Source of the DNA: Mycoplasma wenyonii str. Massachusetts
GTDB taxonomy: Bacteria; Bacillota_I; Bacilli_A; Mycoplasmatales; Mycoplasmoidaceae
Direction: 5' to 3'
Assembly: GCF_000277795.1 (NCBI RefSeq)
Contig: NC_018149.1
Location: 586,229-650,228, forward strand
DNA: 64,000 nt
The position numbers and the translations under genes were made by a program. The notes under the pieces are model-generated. The model saw only the letters and a list, made by a program, of their open reading frames with translations, did not search any database and was not told where the DNA came from. This document shows positions 1 to 10,586 of this stretch, one piece after another; position 1 is the stretch's first letter, and every line of letters starts with the position of its first letter.

Positions 1-423
1 AGTTCTTACATCTTTGTTTTTCGCCCCATCAAAACCTCCTCAACTAGCCTTGATTAAAGCTAAAGCTCCTTTAGCTGATTTGTCTCCTAGCTTCTCATCT
101 TCTTCTTGAATCCATGAACTTCTAAAAGCTAATTTATAAGCACTTCTAGCTGTCTTACCAGATAATTCTCCTCATTTGCTTTGTTCTACTCCTTGTCATT
201 TATTCTTGTTTAAACCTTCAAGTCAATAACTTTCTTTTGCTTTCTTAGCTTCTACAGACCTCCCCGAGCTGTCTTGACTATTTAAATTCAGGTTTAAAGT
301 TCACTGGAATTTTCTAGGTAGTTCTGTAATTTTAGATGAAGAATACACTTGGAGAATTAAGGGGCCTCCACCGGCCCCTACAATAGTTAAAGCTTTAACA
401 AGAAAAGTTGTTAATCCTCTCAC
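1..423 (-). CDS. Family C surface-like protein, C-terminus outside window
   Basis: The gene runs off the left edge, so only its first 141 codons are present. It starts at GTG (421-423) and reads through several in-frame TGA codons as Trp. The N-terminus is a short hydrophobic stretch ending in a Gly/Pro turn (FLVKALTIVGAGGGPL), followed by a Trp- and Lys-rich body. The body shares spaced motifs with the other family C members in this window: FQWTL, YWLEGL, KWQG, KGAL and ASWGG. No known domain is recognised. The anchor suggests a membrane-tethered, outward-facing protein. Function is unknown. Confidence 0.6.
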
Positions 424-584
424 CTTATCTTTAAAAGATAAATTTTACATATTTTGTGTTTATTTGTATTATTGTGTTTTTTGGGAATTTCAATAAAGAA
501 TCTGGAAAATGCTCTCTTAGCTAAATGGAAATTACAGTATCAAAAGTTTTTTGTTTTTGAATAAAAAGTTAAAAAATTAAGGTT

Positions 585-1601
585 TTATTTCAATAATTCT
601 GGAACTCAAGTGAGTCTATTCACGGTCCCCCATTTTAGTTCATTTTCTTTCTTGATTCCAACTCCAGTTTCGTTGAACATTACTTCTTCTCATTTATAGA
701 TACCAACTTCTTCAATTTGTTCGCTTACTTCAACTTCAGACCATGAAGCTTTAGATCTACCTTTTAATTCTTTAAGTTCAGATTCCCCTAATACTTTGAT
801 ATCTAGAGGGAAATATCTTGTCTCTGCATTACCTCTCTCGCAGACCTTCTTCCTATCATTCTTTCTAACCAAAATTCCAGCATTCTTATAAATCACCACA
901 TCTCCCTGCTTTCTTCCTTGTTTCTTTTCAACAAAACTAGCAATATCACTACTTCTCCCACCCTTACTCCCTCATCCTAAGCCACCTCCATAACCTCTTC
1001 CTCCCCGACCAATTATGAATCCATTTCGAAGCTTATTTTTTAATTCTTCATTTTCCTTATCATTTAACCTGCCACTCCCCTTCCACCCACTAAGATTATT
1101 TACTCCATTATTTCAAATTTCATTTACTTTGTCTCAACACTTATTACTACCCCTGTAATGCCCCAATCCCCCACCAGTAACCCTAACAGCCGGAATTAGA
1201 TAAGTTGACTTTTGACTTTTAGCGACAATTAACCAGACAGCCCTCGCCTCTTCTGTTGAAACCTCTTCCAGTGTTACCTGACTAATACCTCTACCCCCTG
1301 TTTTTTTCAAACTAACTTTGAATAAACCAAGTCCCCCTTTGACTGAATTATTTCCCGAGAAACTACTCTCTTCTCGTGTTCATTCTTTCTTGATCATTAA
1401 CTTATAGATTGTTTTTGCACCATCATCTTCCACCAAGTTTCACTTATCAACTTCCAATCCTTGTCACTTTTTCTCTTTTGAGGTTCATCCACTATCTCCT
1501 TTCTCGACTACCTTTTCTGTCCCCTTAACCTCTCCGTTATCCTTTAGTGTTCATTTGATGTTTTTGATAAAAAACCTCTTTTTGGATGGATGGTTTGATG
1601 T
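585..1601 (-). pseudogene. Family C protein copy without a 5' end
   Basis: An open frame under table 4 ends at TAA 585-587 with the family C C-terminal motif (TWVPELLK). It continues up to a stop at 1602-1604 without any ATG, GTG or TTG near its beginning and without the hydrophobic N-terminus. Bases 679-1559 are the exact reverse complement of 1954-2834, so most of this copy equals the plus-strand gene at 1825-2862. Only the last 30 or so codons differ. It looks like a truncated or silent cassette, though a cryptic ATC or ATT start cannot be excluded. Confidence 0.6.
679..1559. repeat. Left arm of an 881-bp perfect inverted repeat
   Basis: Its reverse complement matches 1954-2834 with no indel (paired positions always sum to 3513) and no mismatch in the stretches I compared. 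The arms are separated by 394 bp. The repeat covers most of a family C coding region on both strands. Confidence 0.9.
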
Positions 1602-1824
1602 TTATAACGGAAGGAAGATAAGGAGTTTAAATAGATGTTGGTTTTTGAAAAGAAAAGGGGTTATTAGGGAAATTTGATTTTATGGGTCGTAAAAAGGTTG
1701 GGAGTTTTTAAGGATGGATGATAGTGGGTTTAAAAAAGATGAATCGAGAGTAATTTAAAGGCGATTTAGAGCTAGAGGGTCCTAAATAAAATTTTTGAAA
1801 ATACAGGGAAAGGAGGGTATTCTT

Positions 1825-2862
1825 TTGCTTTCGAGATTACTAGGAATTAGTCCTAATCTCCTTAGGAAGATTTTAATTGTCGCTAGTAGCGGAGGAAGCC
1901 CAGCATTTTATTTTGGGTCCCCTGACATCTTTAATTTTGGGGCTAATAGAAAAATCAAATGAACACTAAAGGATAACGGAGAGGTTAAGGGGACAGAAAA
2001 GGTAGTCGAGAAAGGAGATAGTGGATGAACCTCAAAAGAGAAAAAGTGACAAGGATTGGAAGTTGATAAGTGAAACTTGGTGGAAGATGATGGTGCAAAA
2101 ACAATCTATAAGTTAATGATCAAGAAAGAATGAACACGAGAAGAGAGTAGTTTCTCGGGAAATAATTCAGTCAAAGGGGGACTTGGTTTATTCAAAGTTA
2201 GTTTGAAAAAAACAGGGGGTAGAGGTATTAGTCAGGTAACACTGGAAGAGGTTTCAACAGAAGAGGCGAGGGCTGTCTGGTTAATTGTCGCTAAAAGTCA
2301 AAAGTCAACTTATCTAATTCCGGCTGTTAGGGTTACTGGTGGGGGATTGGGGCATTACAGGGGTAGTAATAAGTGTTGAGACAAAGTAAATGAAATTTGA
2401 AATAATGGAGTAAATAATCTTAGTGGGTGGAAGGGGAGTGGCAGGTTAAATGATAAGGAAAATGAAGAATTAAAAAATAAGCTTCGAAATGGATTCATAA
2501 TTGGTCGGGGAGGAAGAGGTTATGGAGGTGGCTTAGGATGAGGGAGTAAGGGTGGGAGAAGTAGTGATATTGCTAGTTTTGTTGAAAAGAAACAAGGAAG
2601 AAAGCAGGGAGATGTGGTGATTTATAAGAATGCTGGAATTTTGGTTAGAAAGAATGATAGGAAGAAGGTCTGCGAGAGAGGTAATGCAGAGACAAGATAT
2701 TTCCCTCTAGATATCAAAGTATTAGGGGAATCTGAACTTAAAGAATTAAAAGGTAGATCTAAAGCTTCATGGTCTGAAGTTGAAGTAAGCGAACAAATTG
2801 AAGAAGTTGGTATCTATAAATGAGAAGAAGTAATGATTAGTGAAGTTTTTGTTTCCTTCTAA
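1825..2862 (+). CDS. Family C surface-like protein, the only plus copy with a start
   Basis: This 345-codon frame under table 4 begins at TTG 1825, eight bases after a strong Shine-Dalgarno sequence AAGGAGG (1810-1816). The N-terminus is amphipathic to hydrophobic (LLRKILIVASSGGSPAF), like other family C proteins. The body carries the family pattern of Trp-rich motifs, a VAKSQKSTYLIP motif, a CW motif, and a Gly/Arg-rich run near residue 230. The C-terminus ends early in VSF instead of the family ELLK ending. From 1892 onward the sequence is repeated in tandem downstream, and 1954-2834 is inverted upstream. I recognise no domain. It is probably surface exposed. Confidence 0.6.
1954..2834. repeat. 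Right arm of the 881-bp inverted repeat
   Basis: This is the partner of 679-1559. It is also part of the first unit of the 1,089-bp tandem repeat, so parts of the same sequence occur four times within 5 kb. Confidence 0.9.
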
Positions 2863-2976
2863 AGAAAAAAGTTAATTTATTTAATTCTGGCTATTAGTAG
2901 TTTTCTAAGAAGCGAAAAACGCGGAGGATAACGTAGAGATAATGATTGAAAATGGCAGAAAATTTTTTAAAGATAG

Positions 2977-3951
2977 CAGAGAGGAAGCCCAGCATTTTAT
3001 TTTGGGTCCCCTGACATCTTTAATTTTGGGGCTAATAGAAAAATCAAATGAACACTAAAGGATAACGGAGAGGTTAAGGGGACAGAAAAGGTAGTCGAGA
3101 AAGGAGATAGTGGATGAACCTCAAAAGAGAAAAAGTGACAAGGATTGGAAGTTGATAAGTGAAACTTGGTGGAAGATGATGGTGCAAAAACAATCTATAA
3201 GTTAATGATCAAGAAAGAATGAACACGAGAAGAGAGTAGTTTCTCGGGAAATAATTCAGTCAAAGGGGGACTTGGTTTATTCAAAGTTAGTTTGAAAAAA
3301 ACAGGGGGTAGAGGTATTAGTCAGGTAACACTGGAAGAGGTTTCAACAGAAGAGGCGAGGGCTGTCTGGTTAATTGTCGCTAAAAGTCAAAAGTCAACTT
3401 ATCTAATTCCGGCTGTTAGGGTTACTGGTGGGGGATTGGGGCATTACAGGGGTAGTAATAAGTGTTGAGACAAAGTAAATGAAATTTGAAATAATGGAGT
3501 AAATAATCTTAGTGGGTGGAAGGGGAGTGGCAGGTTAAATGATAAGGAAAATGAAGAATTAAAAAATAAGCTTCGAAATGGATTCATAATTGGTCGGGGA
3601 GGAAGAGGTTATGGAGGTGGCTTAGGATGAGGGAGTAAGGGTGGGAGAAGTAGTGATATTGCTAGTTTTGTTGAAAAGAAACAAGGAAGAAAGCAGGGAG
3701 ATGTGGTGATTTATAAGAATGCTGGAATTTTGGTTAGAAAGAATGATAGGAAGAAGGTCTGCGAGAGAGGTAATGCAGAGACAAGATATTTCCCTCTAGA
3801 TATCAAAGTATTAGGGGAATCTGAACTTAAAGAATTAAAAGGTAGATCTAAAGCTTCATGGTCTGAAGTTGAAGTAAGCGAACAAATTGAAGAAGTTGGT
3901 ATCTATAAATGAGAAGAAGTAATGATTAGTGAAGTTTTTGTTTCCTTCTAA
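2977..3951 (+). pseudogene. Second tandem copy of the family C gene, no start
   Basis: The frame is open from just after TAG 2974 to TAA 3949-3951 and has the same sequence as codons 24 onward of the 1825 gene. The tandem unit does not include the Shine-Dalgarno site, the TTG start or the hydrophobic segment of the first copy. There is no plausible start codon at its beginning. It is best read as a 5'-truncated, probably silent copy made by the 1,089-bp duplication. Confidence 0.65.
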
Positions 3952-4065
3952 AGAAAAAAGTTAATTTATTTAATTCTGGCTATTAGTAGTTTTCTAAGAA
4001 GCGAAAAACGCGGAGGATAACGTAGAGATAATGATTGAAAATGGCAGAAAATTTTTTAAAGATAG

Positions 4066-4899
4066 CAGAGAGGAAGCCCAGCATTTTATTTTGGGTCCCC
4101 TGACATCTTTAATTTTGGGGCTAATAGAAAAATCAAATGAACACTAAAGGATAACGGAGAGGTTAAGGGGACAGAAAAGGTAGTCGAGAAAGGAGATAGT
4201 GGATGAACCTCAAAAGAGAAAAAGTGACAAGGATTGGAAGTTGATAAGTGAAACTTGGTGGAAGATGATGGTGCAAAAACAATCTATAAGTTAATGATCA
4301 AGAAAGAATGAACACGAGAAGAGAGTAGTTTCTCGGGAAATAATTCAGTCAAAGGGGGACTTGGTTTATTCAAAGTTAGTTTGAAAAAAACAGGGGGTAG
4401 AGGTATTAGTCAGGTAACACTGGAAGAGGTTTCAACAGAAGAGGCGAGGGCTGTCTGGTTAATTGTCGCTAAAAGTCAAAAGTCAACTTATCTAATTCCG
4501 GCTGTTAGGGTTACTGGTGGGGGATTGGGGCATTACAGGGGTAGTAATAAGTGTTGAGACAAAGTAAATGAAATTTGAAATAATGGAGTAAATAATCTTA
4601 GTGGGTGGAAGGGGAGTGGCAGGTTAAATGATAAGGAAAATGAAGAATTAAAAAATAAGCTTCGAAATGGATTCATAATTGGTCGGGGAGGAAGAGGTTA
4701 TGGAGGTGGCTTAGGATGAGGGAGTAAGGGTGGGAGAAGTAGTGATATTGCTAGTTTTGTTGAAAAGAAACAAGGAAGAAAGCAGGGAGATGTGGTGATT
4801 TATAAGAATGCTGGAATTTTGGTTAGAAAGAATGATAGGAAGAAGGTCTGCGAGAGAGGTAATGCAGAGACAAGATATTTCCCTCTAGATATCAAATAA
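4066..4899 (+). pseudogene. Third tandem copy of the family C gene, truncated at both ends
   Basis: It has the same frame as the previous copy and lacks the 5' region. The repeat ends inside the gene after the FPLDIK motif, where the sequence changes and gives TAA at 4897-4899. It lies 18 bp from the end of the convergent family C gene on the minus strand. Confidence 0.65.
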
Positions 4900-4917
4900 T
4901 TTTCAAAAAAATTAGGT

Positions 4918-6050
4918 TTATTTCAATAACTCTCTAGTTCAAGAAGGTCTGCTCACATGCTCCCAATTTATTTCACTTTCACTTCCATCTCCAATCCCAG
5001 TTTCGCTAATTACTACTTGGTCTAATCTGACACCTATTACTTGAGCAATTTTGTCACTAATCTCTATTTCTTGTTCTTGATTTTTCTTTATTCGACCCCT
5101 CGTTTCATTTCACTTATTTGTTCCTAATATTTCTATATCTAATGGAAAGTATCCCCTTCCACCATTTCTTTTTTGTTCACATATTCCATTTCCATCTTTT
5201 CCCCCTAAAATTCCTGTGTTTTTATATACAATTTTTTCTCCTACGCCATCAGTCCCGAAACTCCAACTCGCTTCTCCTCAACCCATTCCCTTCCAGCTTC
5301 TCCACCCCGCTAAATCTCCAACATTGCTTGGCTTGTGATTTCTGCCACCTATAAACAAATCACCACCTCTCTTAATCGTGATTCCAGACTTCAAAGTGTT
5401 TTTTAACTTTTCACTTTCTTCTTTTGTTCAAACCTCCCTTTCACTTTCATTTCATTCACTAATTCTTTCTACCCCTCCTTCTCAAATCTTTTTTTCATCT
5501 GGCCAACATTGTCCTCTCGCTCAAGACCCAGTGTTTGTTACAGATGATCTAACAGAAGGTATTAGGTAAATTGACTTTTGCCCTTTAGCAACTACTAGTC
5601 AGATTTTTTTCATATCTTCTTCCGTGATTTTTTCAACTCGTACCTTCTCACTTTCTTTTCCACCCCCTATCCCTCCTCAACTAGCCTTAGCTAAGCCAAG
5701 TGCTCCTTTAACTCCCTTTTTGTCAATAAGTCCTATCTCTGTTCGTTTTCATTCACTTGTAAAAAACAACTTATAAATACTCTGATTTATCCCCTTTAAT
5801 TCACTTCAACTCTCACTTTTTAATCCTTGTCATGCTCTTTCTTCTAGCCCCTCTAATCAATAACTATTCTCTGCGTTAACTTCTAACCTCTTACCTTTTT
5901 CTCTATTTTCAGATACTAAAAATCACTTAAATTGCCTTTGTACTTCCGGAATGGTTGCGGAAGGCCCCCCCCGAAAAAAATTAAGGGACTACTTCCTGTT
6001 CCCGAAACTGTTAGGACTTTCTTTAAAAGTGCTGGGTTTCTAAGTAACAA
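4918..6050 (-). pseudogene. Family C gene switched out of frame at a poly-G tract
   Basis: The N-terminal frame starts at TTG 6048-6050 and encodes the typical anchor (LLKKVLTVSGTGSSPLIFF). It then enters a run of eight G on the coding strand (C8 at 5965-5972) and meets a stop soon after. The body, from RQFKWFL to the ELLK ending with TAA 4918-4920, is intact but one frame away. Nine G (or six) would join the two. The body frame has a TAG just upstream of the tract and no normal start of its own. The gene is therefore either a phase-OFF allele or a homopolymer reading error. Its start faces the split endonuclease genes that begin at 6151. Confidence 0.6.
5965..5972 (-). repeat. G8 homopolymer tract in a family C gene
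   Basis: Eight C on the plus strand equal eight G on the coding strand, located about 27 codons after the start. At this length the reading frame is broken. Confidence 0.8.
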
Positions 6051-6150
6051 GTCTGACAATGGTACATGTATCTCTAATTAACAATGTTAAATGTGCTATT
6101 TTCCGCCTTTTTCCCCTCTTCCGCTAATAAATGTAACAACAATCTGTTGA

Positions 6151-6711
6151 GTGAGTACTAAATTTCTTTACTCCAATATTTGACCTTTAAATCTCAAAAG
6201 GGGTCAAGAATCAATTAGAGAATGTTTTTTAGAAGAACTCGCGAAGGCTGATGAAATAAGAATCTCCGTGGCTTATTTCTCTATAGGTTCTTTATTGTCG
6301 TTGGATGAATTAATTGAATCTTCAAATATTAAAAAGGTGTGCTTAATTCTTGGAATGTATGGAAAAAAGGATTTCCCAGAAAGCTCATATGAAATAGCTC
6401 TATCAATTAATGAGAAATGACAAAGGTCAGGAATTGGGGAAATAAGAATGACAAAAGATTGAAGATATCACGGGAAACTCTATTGTTTTTTGAGAAATAA
6501 TCAAATATTCTCTGCCATCACCGGATCTGCTAACTTAAGTTTTTTGCACTTAAGAAAATATCCCCAATATGAAGAAGCTGTTTTTATTGAGGATCCGGAA
6601 ACCCTCAATGATTCTTTGGAGCATATAAATGACTTACTCGCTTCAGGAATTACTGAAAACATACATACTTGACTTCCTCCCCCAGAGAAGGATCTCAATC
6701 CAAATTTCTAA
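6151..6711 (+). CDS. PLD-type nuclease subunit of an NgoFVII-like restriction endonuclease (copy 1)
   Basis: The frame has 186 codons under table 4. The start is taken as GTG 6151, because alignment with the second copy at 34378 shows a small deletion near the ATG used there. A PLD-family nuclease half-motif is present: H-G-K-L-Y followed by I-T-G-S-A-N-L-S (HxK then GSxN). It is preceded by the core strands ISVAYF and KKVCLILGMYG. This layout fits the catalytic half of NgoFVII-type type II restriction enzymes, which act as dimers and need no metal. The DNA-recognition half is a separate gene 26 bp downstream. No methyltransferase is nearby. The family assignment is by motif and layout; I am fairly but not fully sure. 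Confidence 0.6.
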
Positions 6712-6737
6712 AATAAATCTCACAAAAGATTTTTAGT

Positions 6738-7373
6738 ATGCGATCTTGAGAAGAAATATACTTCCGAGAGTTGAAAAAAGCGGAAATCTTACAAACTATT
6801 GTTTTTAAATTAAATGTTCCTACTGAAAAAGAAGTACAAGAGTCAGGTAAAAAGTTAGATTTATCACAATCAGACCTCAATGCTTGTTATTGCAAGCCTG
6901 TAATTAATCCTTGGAGTGGAGAGAACCAAAGTTGATACGATGTCAAGTTGACAGTTCAAGGGGAGCATGATCTACCTTCTGAAAGAGAATGATTCTATGT
7001 AGTGGTTGATAGAAAGCGTCACTTTAGGGCTCATTTTTCTGGAAAAAAGACTAAGAGATTGGTCTCTCTAAGTGATCCAGAGATTTTAGGGCAAATAACA
7101 AAGGGTGCCTTGGCCCAAGAGGAAATATGTTATGAAATTGATTTCACCAAAGAGGATCCGGAAAGAAAGGGGATAATCACTCAAGAGATGTTAGACGAAT
7201 ATAGTGATTCAGAAGTGATTTTGCAGAAAACCAATAAAACAAGGAAAGACAGAAGGGGAAAAGAAAGAGATATATGATTGATTGATTTTCCCTACAATCC
7301 CCGAAGGAATAATGAAGAGTTATATAGATTGTTTAATGAGATAATGCAACGACAAAAACTTAAAGATTTGTAG
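6738..7373 (+). CDS. DNA-binding subunit of an NgoFVII-like endonuclease (copy 1)
   Basis: This 211-codon gene starts at ATG 6738 and ends at TAG 7371. It reads through TGA at W codons. The protein is predicted soluble and rich in charged residues. Motifs shared with the copy at 35033 include VPTE, LNACY-KP, WY-V-LT, E-DLPS, FSGKK and a final IDFP. In NgoFVII-type enzymes the C-terminal part is a B3-like DNA-binding domain following the PLD domain, and the order here fits that plan but as a separate polypeptide. It is co-directional with the PLD gene and probably co-transcribed. Confidence 0.5.
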
Positions 7374-7388
7374 AAAGTATTGCTTACT

Positions 7389-8051
7389 CTACTTAGCTAT
7401 AAGTCGCTCGATATAAGAAATTACTAGTTGAGCTTTTTCCTCTCAACTAAGAGAGCTAGGAATTAAAACAATCTCTTCTCCGGACTCTCTTAGATGTTGA
7501 ATGGCTCAATCATAAGCAGACACTAAAGAGTCATAACTGAAGGAATTAACAGAATCATATTTATTGTCTTCTCTCTTATGACTCTTGTGTTTAGAGTGTT
7601 CTTCCTTAGAGATCTGCAATACAAAAGTCACTAAAGGCTTAGTCCCTTTAGAGATGTATTTCATATTTGAGTCAAGCAAGTCTAACTCTACTTTCTTTAG
7701 ATAAGCTTGATAGGCAAGAGTAGAAAGATAATACCTATCACAAAAGATTAGAGAGTTTTCTTGTAACTTGGGAATTATGAAGTTAAATAGATGATCTGAT
7801 CTCATAGCTAAAAAGAGAAAGGCTTCTGAGACAGAACTAAAGCAATTTGAGAATATGAGACTACTTAGTTGAGAGTATTTAGTTTCTTTATTGGGTCCAT
7901 AAGGTTCTGAGGTAAAGTAGATCTTCTCTCCAAAATAGTTTTTTATTGAACTATTTTGCTCTAACTCTAATTGACTTTTTAATAACTCAATAAGGCCAGT
8001 TTTTCCAGATGCATCAATGCCTTCGATGACAATAAAAAAATTATTTTTCAT
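7389..8051 (-). CDS. tmk: Thymidylate kinase
   Basis: The 220-residue protein starts at ATG 8051; a TTG four codons upstream (8063) is an alternative. It phosphorylates dTMP to dTDP in pyrimidine nucleotide supply. The P-loop EGIDASGKT is at residues 10-18, the DRYYLST motif, typical of the nucleoside-binding loop, is near residue 105, and a lid-like basic region (KSHKRED) follows. The length is normal for the family. It is divergent from recA, with about 50 bp between the starts. The C-terminus contains two TGA Trp codons. Confidence 0.9.
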
Positions 8052-8100
8052 CCTTTTTAACAAATTTGACTAATAAATGTAGTGAACAAATCATTACGTA

Positions 8101-9081
8101 ATGAGTTCTTCAAAAACAAAAGGTTTGAGCGAAAAGCTAAGCTCTTTGGGGATCCAACTCTGAAGTGATGAAAAGAGAATTCAAACAAACCCAGTTAATA
8201 ATAACTTTTCTAAGATTCCTACAGGTTCTTATGCCCTAGATAGAGCGCTAGGTACAGGAGGTTGACCTGGTGGAAAAATAATAGAGATATTTGGAGCTGA
8301 CTCTTCAGGAAAGTCTACTTTAGCTCTACATGCTATTGCAGAGGCCCAAGCACAAAATAAAACCTGTGTGTACATCGATCTAGAAAATACCTTAAATAAA
8401 GTTTGAGCAGAAAAAATAGGAGTTAAAGCGAATCAACTATATATCTGCTATCCTTCTTCCGGAGAAGAAACCTTCAATATCATTAACTCTTTAGTTCAAA
8501 GCAACGAAGCAGACTTAATAGTTGTTGACTCAGTTGCAGCTATGGTACCTAATGTGGAACTAGAAAGTTCTATTGAAGATCAAAATATGGGTCTACAAGC
8601 TAGATTAATGAGCAAGGGGTTGAGAATTCTTCAATCACACTTAATTAACTCTCAAACAACAGTGATCTTTATCAATCAAATTAGAGAACAAATAAAGCAA
8701 TCTTTCTTCCCCTCTACAACCACTTCTGGAGGTAGAGCCCTTAAGTATGCCGCAAGCATTCGAGTTGAGGTTAAGAGATTAGAGGCAATCAAGAAACAAG
8801 AAAAAATTGTGGGATTCCTAACAAAAATTACAATCATTAAAAACAAATTCAATAATCCTTTAATACAGCTGAATCTAAGGCTGTATTTCGACTCAGGATT
8901 CTGTAAAGCTTATGAACTCATTCATGAAGCTCTTGAGAGAAAACTCATAGAAAAAAGAGGGGTTTGATTCTATTACAAAGATAAAAATATTGCACAGGGA
9001 CTATCTGCTCTAAAAGAAAAGCTGTTTAGCCCCGCATACAGTGCACAACTTAAAGAACTTCAATCAAAACTAGAGAAATAA
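8101..9081 (+). CDS. recA: Recombinase RecA
   Basis: The 326-residue strand-exchange ATPase for homologous recombination starts at ATG 8101. Walker A is GADSSGKS (residues 65-72), where most RecA proteins have GPESSGKT. The Walker B region ([10 protein letters not shown]) and the NQIRE motif are present, and so is the L2-region pattern [10 protein letters not shown]. The protein is a little short because the C-terminal acidic tail is missing, as in other mollicutes. It matters here because the nearby long repeats are substrates for homologous recombination. metG follows 20 bp downstream. Confidence 0.95.
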
Positions 9082-9101
9082 ATCATTCAGAGAGTGAGCT
9101 T

Positions 9102-10586
9102 TTGCTCACTACTCCCCTCTTTTATGCTTCTGGAGATCCGCACATTGGTCACGCCTACACCCTATTACTAGCCTCGATAGCTAAAAAGTATTTTCAGTTA
9201 ATAGGCAAGAAAGTCTATTTACTGGCAGGAGTAGATGAACACGGGGAGAAAATTCTACTCAAAGCTCAAGAAGAGAAATTAGAACCTCAAGTATTTGTAG
9301 ATCAAGTAAGTCAGAAATTTAAAAACTTAAATCAAGCTCTTGAGTTATCAGTAGATCTATTTATAAGAACTTCTGATCAAAGTCACAAAGAGTTTGTCAC
9401 TGATTTTTTTAATAACTTAGTTGAGAAAGGAAATATCTATCTCTCTAAGTGATCTGGTTATCAGTGCATTAGTTGTGAAACTAATTACTCTTCTAAGTAC
9501 TTTGAAAAGAGCAATCTTTGTGAATTGGGTCATCAACTAATTGAAAGAGCTGAAGAGAGTTACTTTTTAAAGGTAAAAGAATTCAAAGATTGGTTCTTGA
9601 CTTACTACAAAGAGAATTCAATTATCTTTCCAGAGCACTACAGAAGTAATCTAGAAAGTGGAATAGTTAGTGAGTTAGAGGATCTTTCTGTTTCAAGAAA
9701 GAATCTCTCTTGAGGCATTCAACTATCTAATAGTTTTTGTATATATGTTTGATTTGATGCTCTGTTAGGTTACTTAAGCAATGAAGAAATAAGAGAGAAG
9801 TGAAAGAATAAAGAATTAAAGATTATCCAAATAATTGGAAAAGAGATATTTAAATTTCACTCTATTTACTTTCCTTTACTCTTAAAAGCTAAAGAGCTTA
9901 CTCTTCCTAGTAAATTAGTTGTTCATGGTTGACTAGTAAATCAAAAGAATAGAAAGATCTCTAAATCTGAAGCAAGTTTGATTGAAAAACCTTTACCCAA
10001 GATACTAGAGGAATTTCCCCTAGAAACTCTTAGATGATATTGTGCCTATCTCAACTGAGGTTCAGATCACACTTTCTCAGAAGAAATACTCAAGGAATAT
10101 CACAATAAATATCTATTGAATTTGTATGGGAACTTAATTAATAGACTCAAGGGAATACTCTCCAAAAACAACTTAACTACTAGTCAGTTAGAGGGGGGAT
10201 TTACTATTTCAGAGTTCTCTGCAAACTTTCAACTAGGTACTGAATTACTCTTTCAAGTTAAAGAAAAGATAGAGAATTTTGAGTTCTATTGAATAGTCAA
10301 TCAAGTCGTTACCTTACTTGAGAATGCCAACAGACTGCTGGAGAAATTTGAACCTTGAAAGTTAGAGGTTAGCTCCTTAGAATATCAAGAACTAAATGTT
10401 TTGTTGTACAGGCAACTGGTATTGGCTAGTTACCTATTCTCTCCTATCTTCAGTGAGACCAAGTGAAAAGAGATCAAAGAATCTTTGAGTATCTCAAGTG
10501 AGTTAGACTCTGACTTTCTTAACACACTATCTAACTTTGAAAGTGTCTCTCTCCCTAAAGCTCATAACTTATTTATTAAGTACTAA
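9102..10586 (+). CDS. metG: Methionyl-tRNA synthetase
   Basis: The 494-residue class I synthetase charges tRNA-Met and tRNA-fMet. It starts at TTG 9102; no ATG is available in frame. The HIGH motif appears as HIGH in GDPHIGHAY near residue 16, and the KMSKS-like motif as RKISKS near residue 285. It reads through several TGA codons. It lacks the C-terminal dimerisation domain found in longer versions, as is usual in mycoplasmas. The stop overlaps the ftsY start (TAATG). Confidence 0.93.

Larger units (their letters stand above)
1892..4898. repeat. 1,089-bp tandem direct repeat, about 2.8 copies
   Basis: Unit boundaries fall at 1892, 2981 and 4070, each starting with GAGGAAGCCC. Positions one period apart are identical wherever I compared them (for example 2614 with 3703, and 2823 with 3912). 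The third copy stops after about 829 bp, at 4898. The period is divisible by three, so the reading frame is kept from copy to copy. Confidence 0.9.

Noticed and set aside
1892..4898. Repeats as a possible CRISPR array
   Set aside because: The period is 1,089 bp, coding and without short repeats or unique spacers. No cas genes are present.
5118..5569. Plus-strand reading frames of 60-80 codons
   Set aside because: They are antisense shadows of the family C gene on the minus strand, with poor codon patterns.
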